A stretch of 61,569 bases of DNA, from contig CAMHJX010000020.1 in the NCBI GenBank assembly GCA_946185535.1, positions 1-61,569 of the forward strand. Reading direction: 5' to 3'. This document shows positions 1 through 7,819 of the stretch, piece after piece. Origin of the DNA: an uncultured Bacteroidales bacterium. Lineage in GTDB: Bacteria; Bacteroidota; Bacteroidia; Bacteroidales; F082. Position numbers and translations under genes: made by a program. The notes under the pieces were generated by a model. It did no database searches. It was not told the origin of the DNA and was given only the letters and a program-made list of their open reading frames with translations. The first letter of the stretch is position 1, and every line of letters starts with the position of its first letter.

Positions 1-104
1 GTTGATAATCAATCGATAAGAAAAACATGAAATTTTAGCTGTCGAAGTCAGGAAATGAGTTGAAAAACGACTTTGAATTGTGATTTTTATTTCTTGTTTT
101 TTTT

Positions 105-117
105 GCATAATTTATGC
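105..117. promoter_or_regulatory. Perfect 13-base palindrome upstream of the defence operon
   Basis: GCATAATTTATGC reads the same on both strands about the central base. It lies some 60 bases upstream of the -7 box at 179-186, in otherwise AT-rich DNA with no gene (1-223). It is a plausible operator for a regulator encoded elsewhere, but no partner is visible and AT-rich palindromes arise by chance. Confidence 0.25.
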
Positions 118-178
118 GGAATTTGTGTTTAAAATAGGTAAAATCGAGATTTTATATTGTGAAATTGCAAAATAGTTG

Positions 179-186
179 TATTTTTG
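179..186 (+). promoter_or_regulatory. -7 box TATTTTTG for the defence operon
   Basis: TATTTTTG matches the Bacteroidota -7 consensus TAnnTTTG. A TTG at about 157-159 may be the upstream element. It lies 38 bases before the chosen ATG (224) of the ATPase gene, so the in-frame TTG at 176 cannot be the start of a transcript made here. Confidence 0.5.
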
Positions 187-223
187 CATGTCTAAAACGC
201 GAATTCATTTTTTTAGGAATACA

Positions 224-1513
224 ATGATACAAGAGCTTAAAATAAAAAACTTTATGTCGTTCAGGGATGAGGTGACACTCAGTTTCGAAGCGACAAAAGA
301 TAAGACCTTTGAAGATAGCCATATTGTTGAGGTGGCTCCTGGGGTTCGTTTGCTCCGTTTTGCTATGGTTTATGGTGCCAATGCTTCGGGTAAGTCAAAC
401 CTTCTTTATGCGTTAGAATTCCTTCGTAGTTTTGTTTTTGACAAAACAACGGATTTGGAGGAACAAACTGGAACTACTCCATTTAAGTTGGATGCTGTTA
501 CTTCCCAAGAGCCTTCCGAATTTAGCCTGAAGTATTTTCTTGGTGACATCAGATATTGGTATGAGCTTAAGTTGGATCAAAAAAGGGTCTATTTGGAACG
601 GCTGTTTTATTATACTTCTGCGCAACCCACAAAGCTGTTTGAACGAACATGGGAGAGAGGCGAGTCCGTGCTCTATTTTAATCCGGCCGTTGTGAAAATA
701 AGTTCGACTGCTAAAGAAGAACTTTCCTTGAAATGCCTGCCCAATATGTCGTTCTTTGCTGCAAGAGCACAAGTCAATGTGTCTATGCCGGAGATAGATA
801 AGGCAAGAGAGTGGTTCAGAAATGGTGTTATGCCAATCGTTGAGCCTGAAACTGAGATGTTTGAATATGCAAGCGAAAAAATGTTGGATGATGATGGGCT
901 CAAAAAGTATTTGTTGAACTTTGTCAACCATGCTGATTTCAATATCTCAGATGTGAAAACGGATTTGGTCAAAAGACCACTTTCCAAAAGGTTTGTTGAC
1001 ATGATGCTTTTGGACGAAAGCACCCCTGCCAACGTCAAGGAACAGTTGAAAAAGGATACAAGTATTAATAGCGTAAGGACCCAGTTTGTCCATTCTGTCA
1101 GGAATGTTCGAGGGGAAGAAACCTATACATTACCCGCTGGCAGCCAATCAGCTGGCACGATGCGTACCATTGGAATTGAAGCGGGCATCTTTGAGGCCTT
1201 GAACAAACAGGCTTTCCTTTTCATAGATGAAATTGAGTCCTCTTTGCATCCCGATTTGGTGGAGTTTATCATCGAGCAGTTCCTTTCGCAGCACAATAGG
1301 GCGCAATTGCTTGTCACAACTCATTATGATCCCTTGTTAAATACCGTTGGGGATGATCTCATTCGCAAGGATTCCGTTTGGTTTACGGAAAAAGACGAAA
1401 CGGGAAACACCGACCTTTATTCTTTGGTGGAATTCAAGGGATTGAATAGAATTTCATCGTTGCAAAAGGCTTATCGCAATGGAGTCTTTGGGGCATTGCC
1501 GAACATTAAATAA
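224..1513 (+). CDS. AAA-family ATPase, AbiLi/RloA-like (defence)
   Basis: A 429-residue ATPase of the SMC/ABC-like AAA_15/AAA_21 group that pairs with RloB proteins in abortive-infection (AbiL) and restriction-linked (Rlo) loci. Walker A GANASGKSN is at residues 51-59. A signature-like segment (LPAGSQSAGTMR) lies near residue 305. Walker B with FLFIDEIESS (D335, E336) is followed by SLHPD and the H-loop TTHYDP. The reading frame extends upstream to a TTG at 176, but the promoter overlaps that codon, and MIQELKIKNFMSF is the usual family N-terminus, so ATG 224 is chosen. The rloB gene starts 9 bases downstream. It likely senses infection and drives the RloB partner. The family is clear; the trigger is unknown. 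Confidence 0.85.
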   Translation: MIQELKIKNFMSFRDEVTLSFEATKDKTFEDSHIVEVAPGVRLLRFAMVYGANASGKSNLLYALEFLRSFVFDKTTDLEEQTGTTPFKLDAVTSQEPSEFSLKYFLGDIRYWYELKLDQKRVYLERLFYYTSAQPTKLFERTWERGESVLYFNPAVVKISSTAKEELSLKCLPNMSFFAARAQVNVSMPEIDKAREWFRNGVMPIVEPETEMFEYASEKMLDDDGLKKYLLNFVNHADFNISDVKTDLVKRPLSKRFVDMMLLDESTPANVKEQLKKDTSINSVRTQFVHSVRNVRGEETYTLPAGSQSAGTMRTIGIEAGIFEALNKQAFLFIDEIESSLHPDLVEFIIEQFLSQHNRAQLLVTTHYDPLLNTVGDDLIRKDSVWFTEKDETGNTDLYSLVEFKGLNRISSLQKAYRNGVFGALPNIK

Positions 1514-1522
1514 ACCATTCCC

Positions 1523-2116
1523 ATGGCGAGAAAAGCATCCATAAGAATAAAGAAAAGCCCGATACCTACCCTTATTGGGTCGGGTATTACCGAGCAATGG
1601 TATTTCAAGCATTTGAAAACGCTGAAGGATTACCGCGTAAAGATACGCCCTCGCTTTTTTGGAACGGAAACGGCCAATGGCATGGCGAAAAGGATTGAAG
1701 AAGTTCTTCAGAATGATGGCTTTGCCATTTGTGTGTTTGATGCCGATGTGTCAACATGGAATGAGTTGGAACTTAAAAAATGGAATGCCCTGCGGCGAAA
1801 GTACAAGGACAATCCTTCGGTGATGCTTTGCGATTCGCTTCCGTCAATAGAATATTGGTTTTTGCTTCACTACAGAAACACCAGTCGTTATTATGGCACT
1901 TCGCAGGCTGTGATTGAGGATTTGAAGGATTTCATTCCCCAATACGATAAGACTGAAAAGTTCTTGCAGCAGGAGAAATGGGTGGCCGAAATGTTGGATG
2001 ATGGCCGACAGGAAGAAGCTTGTGCAAGGGCAGAGGCTTTTGGAGGTGGGGGTGAGTCCTATACTAATGTGAATAAGGTAATTGATGAGTTAGAAAGGAG
2101 AAGAAAAAATGAGTAG
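1523..2116 (+). CDS. RloB domain protein (AbiLii-like)
   Basis: A 197-residue RloB-family protein, the usual partner of the ATPase immediately upstream. The conserved family features are visible: a GxxTE-like N-terminal motif (GSGITEQWYF, E24), a DxD pair after a hydrophobic strand (CVFDADVS, D73 and D75) and SLPSIEYWFLLH (E110, H116). This arrangement resembles a Toprim-type acidic centre, so the pair may work like an OLD ATPase-nuclease split into two proteins; that is inference. Its 3' end overlaps the TIR gene by 8 bases, which suggests translational coupling. It is full length with no obvious defect. Confidence 0.83.
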   Translation: MARKASIRIKKSPIPTLIGSGITEQWYFKHLKTLKDYRVKIRPRFFGTETANGMAKRIEEVLQNDGFAICVFDADVSTWNELELKKWNALRRKYKDNPSVMLCDSLPSIEYWFLLHYRNTSRYYGTSQAVIEDLKDFIPQYDKTEKFLQQEKWVAEMLDDGRQEEACARAEAFGGGGESYTNVNKVIDELERRRKNE

Positions 2117-2969
2117 TGGTACCTATTTGGACAAAAAGAATAAGTTGTCAAAAGAAATTGCTGAATTAGAGAAGAAAAGAGCGGATTACTCTAAGCAAAT
2201 TGCCGAGAAAAACTCAAAAACCGTCAGCGTACAAAAGTCAATGAAGGGTGCGTCTGCATCTTCTATTATATCGAAACAAAGTCAAATCAATTCATTGAAC
2301 GAAGAGATATCCAAACTTCAAACTAAAATTGCTGATGTTGAAAAAAGAATTGCCCAAAAAAGAGTGGATGAAAACAAAGCATTCCAGCAATACCAAACAG
2401 AATTGGATAGAGAGAATAAGAAAATGCAACAAGAGCAAAAGAAAATAACTGATAGCTATCAAAAGCGCATCAATGAGTTGTCAACCACTTTAAATAGATC
2501 CATTCAAGCGCAAGTTCAACCAGTTTCTACATTGTATTCTCAAATACAAGAAGACGCTACCGAATATGATGTTTTCATTTCTCATGCCCATGAAGACAAA
2601 GAGAGTTTCGTTAATCCTTTTGTTGATGCATTGAAAAAACGAGATGTGAAAGTGTGGTATGATAACGATGAGATTAAATGGGGCGATTCTCTAAGGGCGA
2701 AAATTGATTCTGGTTTAAAGCATTCACATTTTGGAATAGTTGTTATTTCTCGTAGTTTTATAAAGAAAGGTTGGACCAATCATGAATTAGATGGCCTTTT
2801 CAACCTTGAAATGACACAAGGGAAAACTATTCTGCCTATTTGGCATGATATTACTAAAACAGAGGTGCAAAATTTCAGCCCTTCTCTGGCAGGGAAAATG
2901 GCCATTTCAACAGCACTGATGACTCCTGCAGAAATAGCTGATGAATTGGTTAAATTGTTGAATAAATGA
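2109..2969 (+). CDS. Coiled-coil TIR-domain protein
   Basis: A 286-residue protein with two parts. Residues 1 to about 145 are a charged, Lys/Glu/Gln-rich heptad-like region with no tryptophan, predicted to form a long coiled coil. Residues 150-286 are a TIR domain starting YDVFISHAHED (Y153-D163), with KVWYDNDEIKWGDSL, IVVISRSF and the catalytic-type glutamate in TNHELDGLF (E226). Bacterial TIR domains with this glutamate usually cleave NAD+ or make cyclic ADP-ribose signals. The coiled coil could mediate oligomerisation or sensing. The start overlaps rloB by 8 bases and the stop overlaps mod by 4 (ATGA), so it is built into the operon. The gene is AT-rich compared with the 5' part of mod. 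Confidence 0.85.
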   Translation: MSSGTYLDKKNKLSKEIAELEKKRADYSKQIAEKNSKTVSVQKSMKGASASSIISKQSQINSLNEEISKLQTKIADVEKRIAQKRVDENKAFQQYQTELDRENKKMQQEQKKITDSYQKRINELSTTLNRSIQAQVQPVSTLYSQIQEDATEYDVFISHAHEDKESFVNPFVDALKKRDVKVWYDNDEIKWGDSLRAKIDSGLKHSHFGIVVISRSFIKKGWTNHELDGLFNLEMTQGKTILPIWHDITKTEVQNFSPSLAGKMAISTALMTPAEIADELVKLLNK

Positions 2970-4897
2970 AAAAGTTAAATATGGACAAACTAAAACTCCA
3001 AACCCACAACATCGTGGACGAAAACATAAAGAAAATAGCCGAACTCTTCCCCAACTGCCTCACCGAGCGCCTCGACGAGAACGGGAATCCAGAAGTGGCG
3101 ATTGACTTCGACATGCTCCGGCAGGAGCTCTCGAAGGACATCGTGGAAGGCCCCGAGGAACGCTACCAGTTCACCTGGCCCGACAAGCGCAACGCCATCC
3201 GCCTTGCCAACGCGCCGACCACCGACACGCTGCGCCCCTGCCGCGAGGAGAGCGTGGACTTCGACAACACGCAGAACCTCTACATCGAGGGCGACAATCT
3301 CGAAGTGCTGAAACTGCTGCGCGAGAACTACTTGGGGAAGGTGAAGATGATTTACATAGACCCGCCCTACAACACGGGCAACGACTTCGTGTATAACGAC
3401 GACTTCGCACAGACTGCCGGCGACTATGTTCACAACAGCGGGCAGGAGGACGAGGAGGGCAACCGCCTCGTGGCCAATACCGAGAGTAATGGACGCTTCC
3501 ACACCGACTGGCTCAATATGATTTACCCTCGCCTGAAAGTGGCCAAGAACTTGCTGAGCGAGGATGGGGTGGTTTTTATAAGCATTGATGATAATGAGGT
3601 TGAAAATTTAAGACGAATCTGTAATGAAGTTTTTGGTGAGCGTAATTTTTATGCACAAATAGTTTGGCAAAAACGCACTTCTCCTGATGCACGTTTTAAT
3701 CTTGGTGCTGCACATGATTTTATTATTGTATATGCTAGGAATAAAGAATTATTGAAAGATACTTTAAACAAAGAACCCCTTTCAGTTCAACGTTCTTCTG
3801 ATTATAAAAATCCAGACAATGATCCAAGAGGTCCATGGGCTTCTGTTGATATCACTGGTCAAACAGGACATGCTACAAGTAGTCAGTTTTACGAAATTAC
3901 CACTAAAGGCGGAATGAAGATGCGACCACCTCAAGGTAGGTGTTGGGCATTATCTGAAAAGACTTTTTTATCACTTGTTGCAGACAATAGAATATGGTTT
4001 GGCGATGATGGAAATTCTAGACCTCGTCAAAAACGATTTTTATCAGAAAGCGAAGGTGTTAATGCTTGGACATGGTGGGACAATGTTGCTGTTGGACATA
4101 ATCAAGAAGGCACAAAAGATATGAAAGACCTGCTTGGTTCTGGAGATTTATTCACAAATCCTAAGCCAGTTAGACTTCTTTTGCGCATTCTTCGATTGGC
4201 AACATTTAAAGATTCGATTGTCCTTGACTTTTTTTCTGGCTCTGCCACAACTGCCCATGCCGTCATGCAACTCAATGCCGAGGATGGCGGCAACCGTAAG
4301 TTCATCATGGTGCAGTTGCCCGAAGCAACAGATGAAAAGAGCGAAGCATACAAAGCAGGCTACAAGAACATCTGCGAAATCGGCAAGGAACGCATCCGCC
4401 GTGCGGGGAAGAAAATCGTGGAAGAACAAGAAAAGAAACGGATGGAAGAAGGTTTGTTCGCTGGCTCTTCGACAGGTTCAGAGGCCAGGCCGTTGGACAT
4501 CGGATTCCGCGTGCTGAAGCTCGACAGCTCCAACATGCAGGATGTGTATTACTCGCCCGAGCAGTTCAACGAGAACCTTCTCTTCGAGGACAACATCAAG
4601 CCTGACCGCACCGACGAGGACCTGCTCTTCCAAGCCATGATAGAGCTTGGCATTGAGCTTTCGGCCAAGATAGAGCAACGCGAAATCGCGGGCAAGACCG
4701 TCTGGAGCGTCGCCGACAACTACATCATGGCCTGCTTCGACAAGGACGTGAACGAGACCGCCATCACCGAAATTGCCCGCCAGCATCCCTACTACTTCGT
4801 CCTCCGCGACAGTAGCCTCGCCACGGACAACGTAGCGGACAACTTCGAGCAGATTTGGGAGGAGTATAGTAAAGACACTATCAGAAAAATATTGTAA
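2966..4897 (+). CDS. mod: Type III restriction-modification methyltransferase subunit (Mod)
   Basis: A 643-residue beta-class N6-adenine methyltransferase of a type III system. The catalytic motif DPPYNTG is at residues 132-138 and the AdoMet-binding motif DFFSGS at 421-426, the order expected for Mod. The target-recognition region lies between them. Mod methylates the recognition site and is needed for cleavage by Res. The first ATG (2966) overlaps the TIR stop; an in-frame ATG at 2981 (MDKLKLQTHN) matches the usual family start, so either may be used. Base composition changes abruptly: about 2990-3555 and from about 4240 on are GC-rich, while about 3560-4235 is AT-rich, as if the recognition domain was swapped. 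A dispersed-repeat-like segment lies at 4463-4486. The SIR2 gene follows 21 bases later. Confidence 0.93.
   Translation: MKKLNMDKLKLQTHNIVDENIKKIAELFPNCLTERLDENGNPEVAIDFDMLRQELSKDIVEGPEERYQFTWPDKRNAIRLANAPTTDTLRPCREESVDFDNTQNLYIEGDNLEVLKLLRENYLGKVKMIYIDPPYNTGNDFVYNDDFAQTAGDYVHNSGQEDEEGNRLVANTESNGRFHTDWLNMIYPRLKVAKNLLSEDGVVFISIDDNEVENLRRICNEVFGERNFYAQIVWQKRTSPDARFNLGAAHDFIIVYARNKELLKDTLNKEPLSVQRSSDYKNPDNDPRGPWASVDITGQTGHATSSQFYEITTKGGMKMRPPQGRCWALSEKTFLSLVADNRIWFGDDGNSRPRQKRFLSESEGVNAWTWWDNVAVGHNQEGTKDMKDLLGSGDLFTNPKPVRLLLRILRLATFKDSIVLDFFSGSATTAHAVMQLNAEDGGNRKFIMVQLPEATDEKSEAYKAGYKNICEIGKERIRRAGKKIVEEQEKKRMEEGLFAGSSTGSEARPLDIGFRVLKLDSSNMQDVYYSPEQFNENLLFEDNIKPDRTDEDLLFQAMIELGIELSAKIEQREIAGKTVWSVADNYIMACFDKDVNETAITEIARQHPYYFVLRDSSLATDNVADNFEQIWEEYSKDTIRKIL
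4463..4486. repeat. Degenerate copy of the CTTCGACAGG-CTCAGG dispersed repeat inside mod
   Basis: CTCTTCGACAGGTTCAGAGG resembles the 24-base repeat found inside polA (26736-26759) and twice in the LysM gene. It is in frame and encodes GSSTGSEAR, close to the GPSTGSGT peptide of the other copies. It has more mismatches than the others, so the assignment is tentative. Confidence 0.4.
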
Positions 4898-4918
4898 AAC
4901 TATAGAATCATTACAAAC

Positions 4919-5950
4919 ATGACTGAAAGTGATATTTTCAAAAAAATACAAGACATTGTTAATGCCAATCCTGTAATTGTACTTGGCTCAGGAGCATCCA
5001 TTAGTTATGGAATAGCTAGTATGAGCAAATTGTCAGAAGTGCTTTCAGACTTTTTCTCAACTAAAGTATACTCGGATGCAAAAAGTAGCGATGCTGTTTT
5101 TGTTTTTCTTGACAACATTAATACCAAAAAAATGGGGTTGGAAGATGCGCTTTTGGATATTCAAATGCCGTTGCCCGTAGAGAATGATATTAGAGGTTGT
5201 GTATGGAATGAAATCCAAAAGGAAGATGTCAAAGTGTATGAGCGAGTTGTTAATGGTGAGATATTGGCTCTTTCTAATTTACTCGATTATATGGTATATG
5301 ACAGAGCTGATCAAATTGTTAATATTGTTACAACTAATTATGACAGAATTGCAGAATATGCAGTTTCCCAGACAAATGCATATTTAAATACTTGTTTCTC
5401 AAATAAACCAATTGGGACATATGATATTTCTCTTCAACAATGCAAATCACACCCATGCTATGTTGGGAGTGCAAATGTTTTGAAAGTTCACGGCTCACTT
5501 GATTGGTTCGAGAAGGACGGAAAATTGTTTTCTTTTATGAATGTCCGAGATTATCCCAAAGACTATAATCCATGTATTATTACTCCAGGAACAAACAAAT
5601 ATGAGAAAACATCGCAATTGCCATATAGAGATCTCATGCAGCAAATGGATGATGTTTTTAAGTCTACTTCGGGATTTCTTTGCATAGGATATGGGTTTAA
5701 TGATATTCATGTACACCCAAATCTGTTGAGTTATTCTCAAAAGAGAAAGAAACCGATACTTATTGTCACGAAAGACATCACAGATGCTATTCAAAATAAA
5801 GTGATAAATGCAAATACATACCCATATATAATTATATCTGATAACGGGGGCAAAGGCACTTTGATACACAATAGTATTGATAAGGTTCCATTAGAGATTA
5901 ACGGCAAAGATTATTGGAATATTGCTGGATTACTTAAAATCATTAAATAA
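4919..5950 (+). CDS. SIR2-domain protein of a SIR2-HerA defence pair
   Basis: A 343-residue SIR2-like protein. Nucleotide-binding and catalytic motifs are intact: IVLGSGAS near residue 20, TTNYDR with N140, KVHGSLDW with the presumed catalytic H191, and GYGFND at 257-262. Defence SIR2 proteins of this type hydrolyse NAD+ when activated and kill the infected cell or stop its growth. The HerA-type ATPase gene starts 8 bases downstream, the arrangement of the described SIR2-HerA (Nezha) system. The gene is AT-rich, unlike the flanking GC-rich mod end, which suggests a separate origin. It sits between mod and res rather than as a free-standing pair. Confidence 0.87.
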   Translation: MTESDIFKKIQDIVNANPVIVLGSGASISYGIASMSKLSEVLSDFFSTKVYSDAKSSDAVFVFLDNINTKKMGLEDALLDIQMPLPVENDIRGCVWNEIQKEDVKVYERVVNGEILALSNLLDYMVYDRADQIVNIVTTNYDRIAEYAVSQTNAYLNTCFSNKPIGTYDISLQQCKSHPCYVGSANVLKVHGSLDWFEKDGKLFSFMNVRDYPKDYNPCIITPGTNKYEKTSQLPYRDLMQQMDDVFKSTSGFLCIGYGFNDIHVHPNLLSYSQKRKKPILIVTKDITDAIQNKVINANTYPYIIISDNGGKGTLIHNSIDKVPLEINGKDYWNIAGLLKIIK

Positions 5951-5958
5951 CAAATAAT

Positions 5959-7689
5959 ATGGATGATAATCGAATATTTAAATTTCAAAAGCAAGATTCT
6001 ATTGGGTCAATAAATAGTGTTGACACAGGTCTTGCGTATGCGGTAATAAATTCTGATGAGACACTTTCGGCACTGCAAGTTAATCAACTTGTTGCTATTG
6101 AGAGCCCAGAAGCGGGCAAACACATTATTGGAATGATTATCAAAATCTATCGCAAAGCAGATATTAATAATCTGTCAATTGAAGAGTCGGAAGAACTTGA
6201 AGAGGTAGGGGTTTATAACCAAATCAAATTAGTTTTCATCGGGGAATTAAGAGACAAGTTAGGAAATGACCGAAATGTTTTCAAACGCAATGTAAGTAAC
6301 GTTCCAAGAATAAATGCTCAGTGTTATCGAATCGAAGGAGAAGTTTTAACTGATTTGATGCAAAGCATATCCTCGTGCATTAAATCGGGAATACACCCTT
6401 TGTCAATCGGAAAATATTCAATGGATGAATCGTCTGTAGCGTATTTAGACGGCAACAAGTTCTTTCAAAGACATGCAGCTATTGTTGGCTCTACAGGAAG
6501 CGGGAAATCGTATTGTGTTGCCAAGATTATCGAGGAAATGTCTCATCTGAAGAAAGTAAATGCTGTGTTGTTTGATATACATGGTGAATATTCGTCTCCT
6601 GATTTTAAGATGGACGGTATCAAACAGTATAAGATAGCATCTCCTGGGGATTTAGCGACAAAGGACAAGCTGTCTAACGGCATTTTAATGGTTCCTTATT
6701 GGATGCTCAATTATGAAGAAATGCAAGCTTTACTCCTTGATAGAAGCGACCAAAATGCACCGAATCAGGCGATGCTGTTGTCCAAAGAAATAATGATTGG
6801 AAAAGAGAACAAAACAAAGAGTTCCACATATTCTGGTTTGGTGACTTTGGATAGTCCTGTTCCGTACGATTTAAATGAGGTCTTATTAAAATTAAAAGAG
6901 TATGATACTCATTTGGACGAAGGGGCTAAACCAGGCACTACAAAACAGGGTGCATATTATGGAAAACTAACTCGTTTTAATCAGCGCTTAGAAAACAAAC
7001 TTCAAGACAAACGTATGGGATTCATGTTTTCTGTTTCTGACGAAGAGATGAATTTGGATTGGTTGAAGTCATTTTGTCACACCGTAATGGGGGACGACGG
7101 AAGTGTGAAAGTTATTAATTTATCAGAGGTCCCATCTGATGTTTTACCTTTGGTAATCGGTCTTCTTTCACGTATTATTTTTTCCGTTCAACAATGGAGC
7201 GGTCAAGACAAAGCACATCCTGTTGCCTTGCTTTGCGATGAAGCACACTTATATGTCCAGCATTTGGAATCAAGCGATTCCGTCGCGCGAATTGGACTAA
7301 AAAGCTTTGAGAGAATTGCTAAAGAAGGACGGAAATATGGTGTTGGTCTTGTCGTGATAAGCCAAAGGCCATCGGAAGTTAATCGGACGGTATTAAGCCA
7401 ATGCAATAATTTTGTTAGTTTGCGTCTTACAAATGTTGATGATCAAAATGTTATTAAGCGATTGCTCCCGGACAATTTAGGCAATATCGCAGACAACTTA
7501 TCTTTGTTGGATATAGGTGAAGCTATTGTAGTCGGAGATGCGACGCTGTTGCCTTCAAAGATTAGAATTGATGAACCGTCGATAAAACCTTCGAGCCAAA
7601 CCATTCCTTTTTGGGATATTTGGGCTAAAGATAAGTCTTCTCAAGATTTGGATGAGGCTGTTGATAATATGATTAAGCAAAGTAAATAA
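5959..7689 (+). CDS. HerA-family (DUF87) ATPase of the SIR2-HerA pair
   Basis: A 576-residue HerA/FtsK-like ATPase. An N-terminal beta-barrel (HAS-like) region covers roughly residues 1-140. Walker A VGSTGSGKS is at 176-184 and Walker B ALLCDEAH at 423-430. Downstream are a sensor-type segment GLVVISQRP and the DxxVIKRLLPDN region typical of this family. HerA proteins form hexameric rings that move along or unwind DNA. In SIR2-HerA systems the ring binds SIR2 subunits in a large complex, and both nuclease and NADase activities have been reported for such complexes. It follows the SIR2 gene by 8 bases and shares its AT-rich composition, so the two probably moved together. Confidence 0.87.
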   Translation: MDDNRIFKFQKQDSIGSINSVDTGLAYAVINSDETLSALQVNQLVAIESPEAGKHIIGMIIKIYRKADINNLSIEESEELEEVGVYNQIKLVFIGELRDKLGNDRNVFKRNVSNVPRINAQCYRIEGEVLTDLMQSISSCIKSGIHPLSIGKYSMDESSVAYLDGNKFFQRHAAIVGSTGSGKSYCVAKIIEEMSHLKKVNAVLFDIHGEYSSPDFKMDGIKQYKIASPGDLATKDKLSNGILMVPYWMLNYEEMQALLLDRSDQNAPNQAMLLSKEIMIGKENKTKSSTYSGLVTLDSPVPYDLNEVLLKLKEYDTHLDEGAKPGTTKQGAYYGKLTRFNQRLENKLQDKRMGFMFSVSDEEMNLDWLKSFCHTVMGDDGSVKVINLSEVPSDVLPLVIGLLSRIIFSVQQWSGQDKAHPVALLCDEAHLYVQHLESSDSVARIGLKSFERIAKEGRKYGVGLVVISQRPSEVNRTVLSQCNNFVSLRLTNVDDQNVIKRLLPDNLGNIADNLSLLDIGEAIVVGDATLLPSKIRIDEPSIKPSSQTIPFWDIWAKDKSSQDLDEAVDNMIKQSK

Positions 7690-7713
7690 TGTTTTGTTTT
7701 ATATGTTGTGTAG

Positions 7714-7785
7714 ATGAAATTCAAATTCAAAATACAGCAATACCAGACCGATGCAGTGGAAAGCACGGTAAGTATGACCAAATAA
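7714..7785 (+). pseudogene. Relic of the 5' end of res (24 codons)
   Basis: An ATG reading frame of 23 residues, MKFKFKIQQYQTDAVESTVS then MTK and TAA. Its first 20 codons encode exactly the same residues as the first 20 codons of the intact res gene at 9384, with four synonymous base differences. After codon 20 the two diverge. It lies 24 bases after the HerA stop and 34 bases before the AlbA_2 gene. The simplest reading is that res once began here, directly after HerA, and that a segment carrying the AlbA_2 gene plus another res allele recombined in, leaving this stub. A functional leader peptide is possible but less likely. Confidence 0.8.
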
Positions 7786-7819
7786 AAATTGTTTTTGTTG
7801 TCGAAAAAGGGTAAAGAAT

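Noticed and set aside
176-223. Longer N-terminus for the AAA ATPase starting at TTG 176
   Set aside because: The -7 box at 179-186 overlaps it, and the extra residues do not match the family.
7714-7785. Small toxin or leader peptide
   Set aside because: Identity of its first 20 residues to the res N-terminus makes a gene relic the simpler explanation.
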